In this document: positions 16,646 to 29,702 of the stretch, piece after piece
How the letters are laid out: each line of letters opens with the position of its first letter
Numbering within the stretch: position 1 is the stretch's first letter
NCBI GenBank assembly: GCA_946537255.1
Contig: CAMNFS010000002.1
Coordinates: 27,713-91,712 of the forward strand
Length of the DNA stretch: 64,000 bases
Direction: 5' to 3'
From: an uncultured Erysipelotrichaceae bacterium
Lineage (GTDB): Bacteria > Bacillota_I > Bacilli_A > Erysipelotrichales > Erysipelotrichaceae
Program-made: the position numbers and the translations under genes
Notes under the pieces: generated by a model
The model's database searches: none
The model's input: the letters and a program-made list of their open reading frames with translations, nothing else
Told to the model about the DNA's origin: nothing

Positions 16646-17823
16646 TTGATCTGCTCGATAAACTGACGTGCGACCCGCGGCGTTCTGCCGCCGGCTCTCA
16701 GAGCATATTGCTCAGCCCGTTCGCAGAGTTCGGTTTCATCCATTGTGACACCGTATTCCTTTGCGACTTCCTTCACGATATAGAGATACCGGTTCTTGTC
16801 CGGCTTCTGGAAGGTGACAATCAGCCCGAATCTTGCGGAGAGAGACAGCAGTTCCTCACGGGTGTCATTCTCATGAATGTCATCTCCCATGCGGTCTGAC
16901 ATCAGCTCGCGGATCATATGCCTGCGGTTGGATGTGGCAGCTACAATCGTATTGTCGCTTCTCTCGCTGACGGATCCTTCCAGAATGGCCTTGAGGGCTG
17001 CGAAGTTGTCATCGTAGGTGGAGAAGCTCAGATCGTCAATGAAGAGAATGAACTTCAGCGGCTGATCGGCAAGCTCGGAAAGAACGTCGGGAATCTGGTA
17101 CAGCTGGTTCTTCTTGACTTCAATGAGTCTCAGACCCTGATCCGCATATTCATTGGCAATCGCCTTGATCGTGCTGGACTTGCCGGTTCCCGCGTCGCCA
17201 TACAGCAGCATGTTCACAGCCGGTTCCCCACGCAGCAGCGCTTCGACATTGGCAATGATTTTCGACCGTTCCGCTTCATAGCCCGGAAGCTCTGAAAGAC
17301 GCCGGGAATCGGGGGTGCGGACGGGAACAAGCCTGTCCTCTTTCAGGGAGAAGACGTGGGCTTCTGCAAACATACCGTAGCCTTTCACGGAAACTTCCTC
17401 CAGATGGTGGAGATATTCCTTCTTGAAGTCGATTGCGTAGATTTTCCAGGGAGTGAACAGGCCGGCGGAATCCCAGGTGAAGTCACTCAGAACAACCATC
17501 GACGCATCTGCGAGAACCTTCAGCTCCCGGATTACGGAAGCGTCTATGGTGCCGTTGGATTCCCCGCAGGCGTGCATGCGCACAGCGGCATTCTCGTCAT
17601 TCAGAACGGCATTCAGCAGATACAGGGACCAGCAGTCACCGGAGGCAAACAGAAGAGACTCGAAATTTCCGCAGGCATCGGCGAATTCAAGGTCCGAAAC
17701 GGATCTGAGCATTTCATTGAAAGCAGCCACTACAGGATCGCTGTTCAGACCGCGGAAAACAGCAAGGGTGCGCATTCTTGCATACATGACATGCGCATAG
17801 GTAAGATCTAAAGTATCAGTCAT
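16630..17823 (-). CDS. DUF815 AAA+-type ATPase
   Basis: 397 residues. An N-terminal ~200-residue variable region precedes an ATPase domain with Walker A GDAGTGKSS, Walker B FILFIDDLSF, a sensor region AATSNRRH and C-terminal TPRVARQFIEQ. This is the DUF815 family of P-loop proteins, whose role is unknown. It is not obviously related to amino-acid synthesis although it separates ilvA-ridA from ilvB2 on the opposite strand. The start was set at MTDTLDLTY because GAGGTG lies seven bases upstream. A longer in-frame start at 17859 is less likely. Confidence 0.85.
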   Translation of the reverse strand: MTDTLDLTYAHVMYARMRTLAVFRGLNSDPVVAAFNEMLRSVSDLEFADACGNFESLLFASGDCWSLYLLNAVLNDENAAVRMHACGESNGTIDASVIRELKVLADASMVVLSDFTWDSAGLFTPWKIYAIDFKKEYLHHLEEVSVKGYGMFAEAHVFSLKEDRLVPVRTPDSRRLSELPGYEAERSKIIANVEALLRGEPAVNMLLYGDAGTGKSSTIKAIANEYADQGLRLIEVKKNQLYQIPDVLSELADQPLKFILFIDDLSFSTYDDNFAALKAILEGSVSERSDNTIVAATSNRRHMIRELMSDRMGDDIHENDTREELLSLSARFGLIVTFQKPDKNRYLYIVKEVAKEYGVTMDETELCERAEQYALRAGGRTPRVARQFIEQIKSGVL

Positions 17824-17900
17824 GATATTCACCTCGAAACAGTATTGTTTACGATTCAAAAGTATATTCCAAATTCATACAGGAGACAAAGGAGGATTGA

Positions 17901-19580
17901 ATGAAACTCAACGGTTCCCAGATCTTTGTGGAAGTCCTCGCGGAGCAGGGCGTAGATACCCTGTTCGGGTATCCGGGCGGTGCAGTACTGAATCTTTATG
18001 ATGAACTCTACCGCAATCAGGACAGAATCCATCACTACATGACTGCCCATGAACAGGGCGCCTGCCATGCGGCGGACGGATATGCCCGGGCGACCGGCAA
18101 GACCGGTGTCGTTCTTGCGACCAGCGGTCCGGGTGCGACAAACCTGGTGACCGGGATTGCGACGGCGTTCATGGACAGTGTTCCGCTTGTGGCATTTACC
18201 GGCAATGTCGGTACCGGCGGGCTCGGCAAGGATTCCTTTCAGGAAGCCTATATTGAAGGCATCACGATGCCGATAACGAAGCATAACTATACGGTTCGGC
18301 ATATCGAGGATCTCGCGGAGATCATGCGGGAGGCTTTCCGGATTGCCCAGACCGGACGGAAGGGACCGGTGCTGGTGGATATTCCGAAGGATATTTCCGC
18401 GGCGGTGTGTGAATTCACTCCCAGACAGAAGGTAGTCCCGGAAGTCAATCAGAACTTTGATACCGGCGCGCTGATGAAGTGTGCGGAAGTGCTGAATGAA
18501 GCGGAGCGGCCGATTATCTATTTCGGAGGCGGCGTGGTTTCTGCGGATGCGGCGGATGAGCTGCGGCTCATTATGGAGAAGGCGGATATTCCGGCGACCT
18601 GGACGCTGATGGCAAAAGGCGTGCTGGAAGATGAGGATCCGCTGAACCTCGGACTGATCGGCATGCATGGAAGCTTCGCCAGCAACAAGGCAATTGACGG
18701 AGCGGATGTGGTGCTCGCGGTCGGGACAAGGTTCTCTGACCGGGTTGCCCTGAATCCGGCAAAATTTGCCCGCAGGGCAAAGATCATTCAGATCGATATT
18801 GACGCATCGGAAGTGGATAAGAATGTCAGTGTTGACTGCTCGGTGATCGGAGATGCGAAGATTGTTCTTGGGGCTCTTGCCGGGATGCTCAATGACGCGG
18901 ATCACAGTGAATGGAGGGAAACCATTCAGCAATGGCAGGATATGGACTTCGTGCCCGGCGACAGTGAAACCGAGCTGAAGCCTCATCAGATTCTGGAAAC
19001 CATCTGTGACCTTGCGGGAGATGATACGGTCTATGTCACGGATGTCGGCCAGCATCAGATGTGGGCGGCTCAGTACCTGACTCATGTAAAGCCAAGACAC
19101 TTTCTTACCAGCGGCGGTCTTGGAACGATGGGATACGGATACGGAGCGGCGATCGGAGCTCAGATTGCGCTGGGCAGACAGCAGCGGGTCGTGCATCTGA
19201 CCGGAGATGGAAGCTTTCATATGAACCTCAACGAAGGCGTGACAGCGGTATCCTATGATCTTCCGGTGATCACGGTGATCTTCAACAATCAGGTGCTCGG
19301 AATGGTGCGGCAATGGCAGACGCTGCTGTATGAAAAGCGGTATTCCAGCACGGATCCTCACCGCAGAACCGATTACGTAAAGCTCGCGGAAGGATTCGGC
19401 GCAAAGGGGTATCACTGCGAAACGCCTGCGGAATTCAGAAAGGCATTTCTGGATGCGCTGGATAATGAAGGTCCGAGCTGGATTGAATGTGTGATTGACA
19501 AGGATGAAAAGGTCCTGCCGATGATTCCGGCCGGCGCCACGATCGAGGACATTATCCTGGCGGACGGAATGGAGGCATAA
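17901..19580 (+). CDS. ilvB: Acetolactate synthase large subunit, canonical paralogue 2
   Basis: 559 residues with the usual acetohydroxyacid synthase landmarks: FGYPGGAVLNLYDEL, catalytic E51 in AHEQGACHAADGYAR, ThDP motif TGDGSFHMN, and GMVRQWQ with W472 at the position of E. coli AHAS II W464, which favours 2-ketobutyrate. AAAGGAGG precedes the ATG. Heads the ilvB2-N2-C-D-E block, close to ilvA, and so is the better candidate for isoleucine synthesis. Confidence 0.95.
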   Translation: MKLNGSQIFVEVLAEQGVDTLFGYPGGAVLNLYDELYRNQDRIHHYMTAHEQGACHAADGYARATGKTGVVLATSGPGATNLVTGIATAFMDSVPLVAFTGNVGTGGLGKDSFQEAYIEGITMPITKHNYTVRHIEDLAEIMREAFRIAQTGRKGPVLVDIPKDISAAVCEFTPRQKVVPEVNQNFDTGALMKCAEVLNEAERPIIYFGGGVVSADAADELRLIMEKADIPATWTLMAKGVLEDEDPLNLGLIGMHGSFASNKAIDGADVVLAVGTRFSDRVALNPAKFARRAKIIQIDIDASEVDKNVSVDCSVIGDAKIVLGALAGMLNDADHSEWRETIQQWQDMDFVPGDSETELKPHQILETICDLAGDDTVYVTDVGQHQMWAAQYLTHVKPRHFLTSGGLGTMGYGYGAAIGAQIALGRQQRVVHLTGDGSFHMNLNEGVTAVSYDLPVITVIFNNQVLGMVRQWQTLLYEKRYSSTDPHRRTDYVKLAEGFGAKGYHCETPAEFRKAFLDALDNEGPSWIECVIDKDEKVLPMIPAGATIEDIILADGMEA

Positions 19581-19581
19581 G

Positions 19582-20067
19582 ATGGCAGAAAAAACATATC
19601 CGCGCTCTGTAATCAGTATTCTGGTAGAAAATCATTACGGTGTTCTTGCCAGGATTGCAAGCATGTTCAACCGCCGGAGCTTCAATATCGATTCCATCGC
19701 CGCAAGCGAGACGATTGATCCGGGCATCACCAGAATCACCATCACCGTGCACTGCGATCAGAATACCCTCAAGCAGATGCTGCTGCAGACAGAACGGCTT
19801 GAGGAAGTCAGAAAGGTATTTCTGCTGAGCACGAACAGCCTGCAGAGAGAGCTGCTGCTGATCAAAATTGCCTGTGATTCTTCAAACCTTCCCGCCCTGC
19901 GGGATATTGCCGGTGTATACAAGGCAAAGATCATAGATCTTTCCCCGGAAAGTCTGGTCATGGAACTGACTGGCAAACCGGAGAAAATTGATGGTTTCCT
20001 CAAGATGTTTGGAAATTATAATGTACTGGAGATGTGCCGTACCGGGATTACGGCACTGGATCGCTGA
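19582..20067 (+). CDS. ilvN: Acetolactate synthase small (regulatory) subunit 2
   Basis: 161-residue ACT-domain regulatory partner, starting two bases after ilvB2. Shows SILVENHYGVLARIAS and FNRRSFNIDSIAASET, typical of IlvN/IlvH. Probable partner of the large subunit just upstream, and clearly diverged from the copy at 10494. Confidence 0.95.
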   Translation: MAEKTYPRSVISILVENHYGVLARIASMFNRRSFNIDSIAASETIDPGITRITITVHCDQNTLKQMLLQTERLEEVRKVFLLSTNSLQRELLLIKIACDSSNLPALRDIAGVYKAKIIDLSPESLVMELTGKPEKIDGFLKMFGNYNVLEMCRTGITALDR

Positions 20068-20097
20068 TAGAACAGGAAAAAAGGAGAGAACATTATT

Positions 20098-21111
20098 ATG
20101 GCTATCAAAAAGTATTACGATTCTGACTGCAATCTTGGCGTACTGGATGGAAAAACTGTAGCGGTGATCGGTTTCGGATCACAGGGACATGCGCATTCCG
20201 AGAACCTCGCGGAATCCGGCGTGAATGTCGTCGTAGGTCTTCGGGAAGGAAGCGGCCACTGGGAAAAGGCTGCGAAGTTCGCGGAAACACACAAGAACTT
20301 CCGGGTCATGAGCATTGAAGACGCTGCCGAGGCAGGCGATATCGTCATGATGCTGGTACCGGATGAAAGAGCAGCTGATATTTACAACAAGCTTGTCGCT
20401 CCGCACATGAAGGAAGGCGATACGCTCGCATTCGCGCATGGATTCAATGTCCACTTCCAGTTTGTAAAGCCGGCAAAGAATCTCAACGTCATCATGATAG
20501 CTCCGAAGGGTCCCGGACATGTTGTCCGTTCCACATATACGGAAGGCCAGGGCGTTCCGTCTCTGATCTGCATTGAGCAGGATTATACCGGAAACGCAAA
20601 GGAAATCGCGCTTGCATATGCGTGCGGTATCGGCGCTGGCCGTGCCGGCATTCTTGAGACCACATTCCGTGAGGAAACCGAGACCGATCTCTTCGGTGAG
20701 CAGGCTGTTCTCTGCGGCGGTGTATGTGAACTGATCCACGCTGGTTTTGATACGCTTGTTGAAGCAGGATATGCGCCGGAGATGGCATACTTTGAGACCT
20801 GCCATGAGATGAAGCTCATCGTTGACCTCATCAACAAGGGCGGTTTCGGACTCATGCGCTATTCCATTTCCAACACTGCTGAATATGGTGACTACCGGAC
20901 TGGAAAGCGTCTGATCACGGAGGAAACCCGCAAGGAAATGAAGCAGATTCTCTCGGAGATTCAGGACGGTACCTTCGCAAGCGAATTCATGCAGGAAATG
21001 TCCAGCGGCCGTCAGGCAAAGTTCCTTGCGATGCGCAAGAAGGAAGCGGAACATCCGATCGAAAAGGTCGGCGCGGAACTTCGCTCCATGATGAGCTGGC
21101 TCAAGAAATAA
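20098..21111 (+). CDS. ilvC: Ketol-acid reductoisomerase
   Basis: Class I KARI, 337 residues, NADPH-dependent conversion of acetolactate or acetohydroxybutyrate to the dihydroxyacids. The dinucleotide motif [17 protein letters not shown] is near residue 22, and the knotted C-terminal domain includes the metal-binding DLFGEQ and [19 protein letters not shown] precedes the ATG. Confidence 0.97.
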   Translation: MAIKKYYDSDCNLGVLDGKTVAVIGFGSQGHAHSENLAESGVNVVVGLREGSGHWEKAAKFAETHKNFRVMSIEDAAEAGDIVMMLVPDERAADIYNKLVAPHMKEGDTLAFAHGFNVHFQFVKPAKNLNVIMIAPKGPGHVVRSTYTEGQGVPSLICIEQDYTGNAKEIALAYACGIGAGRAGILETTFREETETDLFGEQAVLCGGVCELIHAGFDTLVEAGYAPEMAYFETCHEMKLIVDLINKGGFGLMRYSISNTAEYGDYRTGKRLITEETRKEMKQILSEIQDGTFASEFMQEMSSGRQAKFLAMRKKEAEHPIEKVGAELRSMMSWLKK

Positions 21112-21132
21112 GAGACTTCGGGAGAAGAGGCT

Positions 21133-22791
21133 ATGCGCAGTGATAATGTGACAAAAGGACCGGAACGGGCGCCCAACCGGAGTCTGTTCTATGCCCTTGG
21201 GTATACCAGGGAGGATCTGGAAAAACCACTGATCGCGGTAGTATCCGCGCACAGTGATATTGTTCCGGGTCATATGAATCTTGACAAGCTGACCGAAGCG
21301 GTCAAAGCCGGCATTGAAGCCGCTGGCGGAACCCCGTTCATGGTTCCGGCCATTGGTGTATGTGACGGGATCGCGATGGGACATATCGGCATGAAGTATT
21401 CGCTTGCCAGCCGTGAGCTGATTGCGGACAGCACCGAAACCATGGTCATGGCGCATCAGTTTGACGGTGCGGTACTGATTCCCAACTGCGATAAGATCGT
21501 ACCGGGCATGGTCATGGCGGCAGTACGCATGAATATTCCTGCCGTTGTCTGTTCGGGCGGACCGATGCTGGCAGGAAGATACGATGGAGAGGAAGTCAGC
21601 CTTTCCAAGATGTTTGAAGCGGTCGGTGCCTACAAGGCAGGCATGATCAGTGATGAGAAACTGGAGGAATGCACGCAGAACTGCTGTCCTGGCTGCGGTT
21701 CCTGTTCCGGCATGTATACTGCCAACAGCATGAACTGCCTGTGCGAGGCAATCGGAATTGCGCTGCCTGGAAACGGAACCATCCCGGCAGTCTACGCGAA
21801 GCGTCTGCAGCTTGGCAGACTGTCCGGTGCGGCGATCATGAACATGGTCAGAAACAACATTACGGCCCGTGACATCATCAACGAGCGCAGCATCCGCAAC
21901 GCTCTGACCTGCGACATGGCGCTTGGATGCAGCACCAATACCGTGCTCCATCTGCTTGCGATTGCCAAGGAAGCGGGGATTGAAATGGATCTCAATCTGT
22001 TCAATGAGATCAGTGCCAGAACCCCGAATCTCTGTCATCTTGCCCCGGCGGGACCGACGCATATGCCGGATCTCTATGCGGCAGGCGGCATTCCGGCCGT
22101 ACAGGCGGAACTCGCGAAAAAGAATCTCCTGGATCTTGACTGCATGACCGTAACCGGCATGACAGTCGGAGAGAATATTCAGGGCGCGAAGGTGCTCAAC
22201 ACCAACGCGATCCGTCCGATTGAAAGTCCGTACAGTGAAACCGGCGGACTGCAGATTCTGTTTGGAAATATCGCGCCGGATGGCTGTGTGGTAAAGCGCA
22301 GCGCAGTTGCGGCGGAGATGCTTGTTCATGAAGGCCCGGCGAGAGTCTTCAATTCCGAGGACGACGCGATTGCGGCAATCTATGACGGCAGAATTGTTCC
22401 GGGAGATGTTGTTGTGATCCGTTATGAAGGACCGATGGGCGGTCCGGGCATGCGGGAGATGCTGAACCCGACCAGCGCGCTGGCAGGGATGAAGCTCGAT
22501 ACCACCGTGGCTTTGATTACGGATGGGCGCTTCTCCGGCGCAAGCCGCGGAGCTGCCATCGGACATGTCTGTCCGGAAGCCTGCGCCGGCGGACCGATCG
22601 GTCTTGTGGAAGAGGGAGATATCATTGCCATTGATATTCCCAATGCGTCTGTAAACGTGAAGGTCAGTGATGAAGAACTCGCTGCCCGCAAGGCGGCATG
22701 GGTGAAGCCGGAACCGAATATCACCACCGGATGGCTCGGCAGATACGCTAAACTCGTTGACGGTGCGAATCACGGCGCGGTCATGAAATAG
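21133..22791 (+). CDS. ilvD: Dihydroxy-acid dehydratase
   Basis: Fe-S dehydratase giving the 2-keto acid precursors of valine and isoleucine, 552 residues. Cluster cysteines appear in PNCDK and [28 protein letters not shown] and GHVCPEA are family motifs near the C-terminus. Situated 21 bases after ilvC in the same operon. Confidence 0.97.
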   Translation: MRSDNVTKGPERAPNRSLFYALGYTREDLEKPLIAVVSAHSDIVPGHMNLDKLTEAVKAGIEAAGGTPFMVPAIGVCDGIAMGHIGMKYSLASRELIADSTETMVMAHQFDGAVLIPNCDKIVPGMVMAAVRMNIPAVVCSGGPMLAGRYDGEEVSLSKMFEAVGAYKAGMISDEKLEECTQNCCPGCGSCSGMYTANSMNCLCEAIGIALPGNGTIPAVYAKRLQLGRLSGAAIMNMVRNNITARDIINERSIRNALTCDMALGCSTNTVLHLLAIAKEAGIEMDLNLFNEISARTPNLCHLAPAGPTHMPDLYAAGGIPAVQAELAKKNLLDLDCMTVTGMTVGENIQGAKVLNTNAIRPIESPYSETGGLQILFGNIAPDGCVVKRSAVAAEMLVHEGPARVFNSEDDAIAAIYDGRIVPGDVVVIRYEGPMGGPGMREMLNPTSALAGMKLDTTVALITDGRFSGASRGAAIGHVCPEACAGGPIGLVEEGDIIAIDIPNASVNVKVSDEELAARKAAWVKPEPNITTGWLGRYAKLVDGANHGAVMK

Positions 22792-22807
22792 GAAAAGGAG
22801 ACAGGAG

Positions 22808-23884
22808 ATGCTTGATATCAAGTTTATTGAAGCGGAATCACTGAAGGAAAAACCAAAAGATGAAACCAAGCTCGGCTTTGGAAAAATCTTCACGGACTAT
22901 ATGTTCCTGATGGATTATGACAAGGGCGTCGGATGGCATGATCCGAGAATTGAACCCTATCATCCGTTCTCGATCGCTCCGGGCTGCGTCATTCTGCATT
23001 ACGCTCAGGAAGTGTTTGAGGGTCTGAAGGCTTACCGCACCGCGGATGGAACCATTCAGCTGTTCCGCCCGGACTGCAATGCGTCCCGTATGGTAGACAG
23101 CTGCGAAAGACTGTGCATACCGAGTGTGGATCCTGAAGACTTCGTACAGGCGGTCAAGGCTCTTGTGGAAGTGGAAAAGGACTGGGTACCTCATGCCGAA
23201 GGCGCCAGCCTCTATATCCGGCCGTTCATCTTTGCGACCATGGAGCAGCTGGGCGTACACGCAAGTTCCAGTTATACCTTCTGCATCATTCTTTCTCCAT
23301 CCGGTGCTTATTACGCAACCGGGCTCGCACCGGTCCGCATCTATGTTGAGGATGAGTATATCCGTGCCGCGCCTGGTCTTACCGGTTTTGCGAAATGCGG
23401 CGGAAACTACGCCGCTTCCATCAAGTCCGGCGAACTTGCGGAAGAACTCGGGTATTCTCAGGTGCTCTGGCTGGATGGCGTGGAACACAAGTATGTGGAA
23501 GAAGTCGGATCCATGAACATCTTCTTCAAGATTGACGGAAAGATTTATACCGCACCGTGTGTCGGCACCGTGCTTCCGGGTGTTACCCGCCGTTCCATCA
23601 TTGAACTGTGCCGGGACTGGGGGTATGAAGTCATCGAAGGAAAAATTGCGATTGAGGATATCATGAAGGCCGGTCATGAAGGCAGGCTGGAAGAGGTATT
23701 CGGATCCGGTACGGCGGCGGTAGTGTCACCGGTCAAGGAACTGAAGTACATGGATGACACAATCATTATCGGAGATGGCAACATCGGCAGCTTCACCCAG
23801 AAACTGTACGATACAATGACCGGCATGCAGTGGGGCAGAATTCCCGATACCAAGGGATGGATTGTTCCCGTCTGCAAAGCCTGA
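22808..23884 (+). CDS. ilvE: Branched-chain amino acid aminotransferase
   Basis: Class IV PLP transaminase, 358 residues, the last step for valine, leucine and isoleucine. The PLP lysine is in TGFAKCGGNYAAS, and EEVGSMNIFF and the GSGTAAVVSPV C-terminal motif mark the BCAT group II family. Last gene of the operon, followed by a terminator. Confidence 0.96.
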   Translation: MLDIKFIEAESLKEKPKDETKLGFGKIFTDYMFLMDYDKGVGWHDPRIEPYHPFSIAPGCVILHYAQEVFEGLKAYRTADGTIQLFRPDCNASRMVDSCERLCIPSVDPEDFVQAVKALVEVEKDWVPHAEGASLYIRPFIFATMEQLGVHASSSYTFCIILSPSGAYYATGLAPVRIYVEDEYIRAAPGLTGFAKCGGNYAASIKSGELAEELGYSQVLWLDGVEHKYVEEVGSMNIFFKIDGKIYTAPCVGTVLPGVTRRSIIELCRDWGYEVIEGKIAIEDIMKAGHEGRLEEVFGSGTAAVVSPVKELKYMDDTIIIGDGNIGSFTQKLYDTMTGMQWGRIPDTKGWIVPVCKA

Positions 23885-23896
23885 ACACTGTTTTTG

Positions 23897-23934
23897 AAAA
23901 AGTATCTCTTTCGAAAAGGGATACTTTTTTCTTT
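23897..23934 (+). terminator. Terminator of the ilvB2NCDE operon
   Basis: AAAAGTATC/GATACTTTT arms with an internal CTTTCGAAAAG and a strong T-run. Directly after ilvE. Confidence 0.85.
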
Positions 23935-24037
23935 TGCGTCACAGGGAAAGCAGCCGGGATGGAGAAAAATCTCATATTCTCCCTGAGAGAATATGAGGCT
24001 TTGGACAATATGAGAAGGAATGCTGAATATATGCTGC

Positions 24038-25264
24038 TTACTTTCTGAAAGCTGAATGACAGTAGGAACCGGGCGTCATGCCGTATTTCTTTTTGAACAG
24101 CTCGATGAAGTGGGAGTGAGAAGAAAATCCCAGCATGATGTAAATATCAGAGGACTTCAGATTTTTCTGCTGAAGGAGACTGACCGCTTCCTTCAGTTTT
24201 TCTTCCGTTATGAAGGACTGCAGAGACTGATGCATGTCTTTTTTGAAAACAGCGGAAAGGGTATTGCGGTTGACGGGAATGAGGGAGGCAATTTTCTGTA
24301 CGGTCAGCGGCTCGAACAGATGGCTGCGCACATATTGTATGGCTTTGCGTGTATAGACAGAGTAACCCTTCAGGGCGCTTGCCTCATGCACTTTGTCACA
24401 GAGTGTCTCAAGCACATGGCGCGTGAAACGTTCGATTTCCATCGGGCTGTACATGTGATCCAGTTCCCGGCACCAGGACTCGGAAACCGTGAGCGTGTAG
24501 TCAGGATCCGTACCGTTGGAGAGAGCGATTTCCATCATCTGCCTGAGACGGACGACAAATTCATATTTGATCTGCTGCAGGGGGTCTTCTGAGAATGAGC
24601 CGGCAGATCCGTTGTGGGGACTGCGTATGGCAAGATCCAGCATTGCTCTGTCACCGCTGGCAATCGCATGGGCAATGCCGGAATAGTAGGATTCTGAGAT
24701 GTGAGGAAACGGCTCACTTGGATAAGGATCCGAATCGGAAAGAATATGCAGGTCTTCATGCGGTATGATATTCAGCAGTTCGTAAATACGGTAATACTGC
24801 AGATCCGGCGCGAATGATCCGACACAGAGGTATTTTGCCATTGACGCAAAGGAAGCCAGCTGATGCCGGGAGAGAATGGGCTGTCTTCGCAGCAGGGTGT
24901 AATACCATGCGAGCCTCTTTTCCTTGATCGTATAATCTACAATGCGCGTGTCAAAGGAACCGTTTCTGGAAGAGAGAACCGGCTCACTCAAAAGAAAACC
25001 GGTCTCATCCAGCCGTACGATCACAACGCTGCAGAACTGACCGGTTTCAACCATAGCGGTACTTGTCCATGGCTGCTGGTTCTGCAGCGTTGAAAGAGCC
25101 GGTATGAGAATTCCTTCCCTGCCGCAGTCTGATAATTCCGGCGGAAAGGAAAGAAGCACTTCATCGTTCAGAGTGTGGATCTGAAAAGAGATTCCCGTCG
25201 TGAGATAGAGAGTTTCCAGAGCAGTTTTCTTCTGGACAGTCAGATTCAGTGTTTTAACAGCCAT
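24038..25264 (-). CDS. AraC-family transcriptional regulator
   Basis: About 408 residues. A long N-terminal region without recognised motifs precedes a C-terminal AraC DNA-binding domain with two helix-turn-helix units (VQKIASLIPVNRNTLSAVFK, then SSDIYIMLGFSSHSHFIELF). It is divergent from the beta-glucoside PTS operon and is its likely regulator, perhaps an activator. The ATG at 25264 has AGGT seven bases upstream, while the ATG at 25270 is only one base from it. Confidence 0.85.
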   Translation of the reverse strand: MAVKTLNLTVQKKTALETLYLTTGISFQIHTLNDEVLLSFPPELSDCGREGILIPALSTLQNQQPWTSTAMVETGQFCSVVIVRLDETGFLLSEPVLSSRNGSFDTRIVDYTIKEKRLAWYYTLLRRQPILSRHQLASFASMAKYLCVGSFAPDLQYYRIYELLNIIPHEDLHILSDSDPYPSEPFPHISESYYSGIAHAIASGDRAMLDLAIRSPHNGSAGSFSEDPLQQIKYEFVVRLRQMMEIALSNGTDPDYTLTVSESWCRELDHMYSPMEIERFTRHVLETLCDKVHEASALKGYSVYTRKAIQYVRSHLFEPLTVQKIASLIPVNRNTLSAVFKKDMHQSLQSFITEEKLKEAVSLLQQKNLKSSDIYIMLGFSSHSHFIELFKKKYGMTPGSYCHSAFRK

Positions 25265-25387
25265 ATTCATTACCTGGAAATGATTGCAAATCTGATATTA
25301 TATTAGCATTTCAGACAGTCCTGAGACTTTTTAATTTGCTAAGATATTTCCATAAATACGCGTATTCATCATTTGAAATCTGGAACA

Positions 25388-25447
25388 GGGTGTGATTCTG
25401 TCTTTTTCTTTCGACGGAAAACAGAATCCCATCATCCCGGTATTTTT
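25388..25447 (+). promoter_or_regulatory. Leader hairpin before the PTS operon (possible attenuator)
   Basis: A perfect 8-bp GATTCTGT/ACAGAATC stem (25394-25401, 25421-25428), extended imperfectly outward, is followed by TTTTTT at 25443-25448 and lies 30 bases before the PTS gene start. It does not match the LicT/BglG antiterminator site I know, and no BglG-type gene is adjacent. The AraC regulator and this hairpin are the only control elements I see. Confidence 0.4.
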
Positions 25448-25477
25448 TGTCTATGGAGAGAAAGGAAGGAGATAAAA

Positions 25478-28346
<2,869 letters not shown>

Positions 28347-28363
28347 GAAGGAGATCAAACGAC

Positions 28364-28876
28364 ATGGGATTCTTTGACAAGCTGTTCAAGAAGGAAGAAG
28401 AGATCAGTCTTCCCCCGGTTGAAGTCGGTGATGATGCGATTGTTGCGGTTGCGGATGGACAGATGATTGACGTAGCAAAGGTATCTGATCCGGTATTTGC
28501 GGAAAAGATGATGGGTGACAGCACGGCATTCAGCTATGATGGCGGAAAAGTCGTTCTCTGTGCTCCGGCGAACGGAACTCTGTCAGTCTTATTTCCGACC
28601 GGCCATGCATTCGGGATTACCAGAAGTGACGGAGTTGAACTGCTGGTGCACTGTGGTGTCAACACGGTGGAAGCCAAGGGAGATGGCTTCCGCCTGCTGA
28701 ATAAAAAACAGGGAGACACAGTCAAGGCAGGAGATCCGATTGTAGAAGCAGATATCGGGAAATTATCCGCAAAGTACGACATGAGCACAATGCTTATCAT
28801 CACAAATCCAAATGGAAAGGAATTCCATTTCCTGGAACCGCAGCCGGTAAAGCGCGGCCAGAGCGTCATTCAGTAA
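28364..28876 (+). CDS. PTS glucose-family EIIA component
   Basis: 170-residue soluble EIIA domain (Crr-like) carrying phosphate from HPr to EIIB. The two active-site histidines are visible in TGHAFGI and LLVHCGVNTV. Probably serves the EIIBC encoded upstream, which lacks a fused IIA. Last gene of the operon. Confidence 0.93.
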   Translation: MGFFDKLFKKEEEISLPPVEVGDDAIVAVADGQMIDVAKVSDPVFAEKMMGDSTAFSYDGGKVVLCAPANGTLSVLFPTGHAFGITRSDGVELLVHCGVNTVEAKGDGFRLLNKKQGDTVKAGDPIVEADIGKLSAKYDMSTMLIITNPNGKEFHFLEPQPVKRGQSVIQ

Positions 28877-28901
28877 AGAATTCAAAACTGTTATTATCCG
28901 G

Positions 28902-28938
28902 AAAAGAGGGTAGATACAATTGCTTACCCTCTTTTCAT
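28902..28938 (+). terminator. Terminator of the beta-glucoside PTS operon
   Basis: AAAAGAGGGTA/TACCCTCTTTT, an 11-bp perfect stem ending in Ts. Confidence 0.88.
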
Positions 28939-29034
28939 TGGGTTCTGAAAGCCCATGCCCGCATGTTTGAAAAGGGATGTTTTTTCGTAAGAGGAGTCTG
29001 ATGCAGAGATCGAAACAGTAAAAAAATGCGTTCG

Positions 29035-29097
29035 CCAATGCGATTTCTGAAGCGTTTGAAGGCATTGGGAAATGATTCGGGTTATAATTTCCGGGTA
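29035..29097 (+). promoter_or_regulatory. Leaderless-type promoter with flanking inverted repeat
   Basis: TATAAT at 29083-29088 is followed by eight bases and the ATG at 29097, with no ribosome binding site. An inverted repeat CCAATGC (29035-29041) / GCATTGG (29062-29068) brackets the -35 region and could be an operator (inference). Confidence 0.5.
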
Positions 29098-29702
29098 TGA
29101 AGAAGCCGATTCTATATATGCCGATTGGACTGCCTGGCAGCGGGAAAAGCACATATCTTTCCAGGATCGCGGATATTGTTATTGTTTCCGGAGACGGAAT
29201 CCGCCGGGCCATGTTCGGTGATGAAGGAATACAGTACACTGATACATGGCTGAAGGCACTGTGTTATGACCCTTCCAGGATGTCGGAAAATCAGAAAAAA
29301 TCTGCCTGCAGTGAGGTGGTGTGGACGATTGTTGACAAGCGGATCATCCAGCTTCTGAAAAGCGGGAAAAGTGTCGGCTATGATGGTATCAATACGGACG
29401 AGACATTACGCCGCGCCGCCATCCGCCGCTTTCAGCCGTTTGCGGATATTCACGGGCTCTATTTTAAGGTGGATCCGGCTGTCTGTCTGGAGCGGAACCG
29501 AAACCGGAAGCGGCAGGTCGAGGAAGAATGGCTCAAAGGGCTGGCATCGCACATTGCGATTCCAAAGCTCATGGAGGGATTTCAGATCATCGATGTGATT
29601 GATGAAAACGGTGCGGTGATCCAGAGGCTTGACGGAACATCGGATGAGGACCGCACGGGAAATAAGGATTTTGGAAAAGGAAGTATGAAAAATGATCTAT
29701 GA
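29097..29702 (+). CDS. P-loop kinase-like AAA_33 family protein
   Basis: 201 residues with Walker A GLPGSGKST at residues 11-19, a distal DGINTDETLRRAAIRR segment and a lid-like CLERNRNRKRQVEEEW, resembling polynucleotide-kinase-like or zeta-toxin-like small kinases. The substrate is unknown. The start has no Shine-Dalgarno site and lies just after a -10 box. Its end overlaps the following cysteine synthase paralogue by 11 bases, so the two are probably cotranscribed. Confidence 0.75.
   Translation: MKKPILYMPIGLPGSGKSTYLSRIADIVIVSGDGIRRAMFGDEGIQYTDTWLKALCYDPSRMSENQKKSACSEVVWTIVDKRIIQLLKSGKSVGYDGINTDETLRRAAIRRFQPFADIHGLYFKVDPAVCLERNRNRKRQVEEEWLKGLASHIAIPKLMEGFQIIDVIDENGAVIQRLDGTSDEDRTGNKDFGKGSMKNDL

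Noticed and set aside
20179-22893. A very long open frame on the minus strand opposite ilvC-ilvD (over 900 codons).
   Set aside because: It mirrors strongly coding plus-strand genes whose codon bias keeps the opposite frame open. No ribosome binding site, and the translation resembles no protein.
25388-25447. LicT/BglG-type ribonucleic antiterminator before the PTS operon.
   Set aside because: The hairpin sequence does not match the antiterminator consensus I know, and no BglG-type gene is present.
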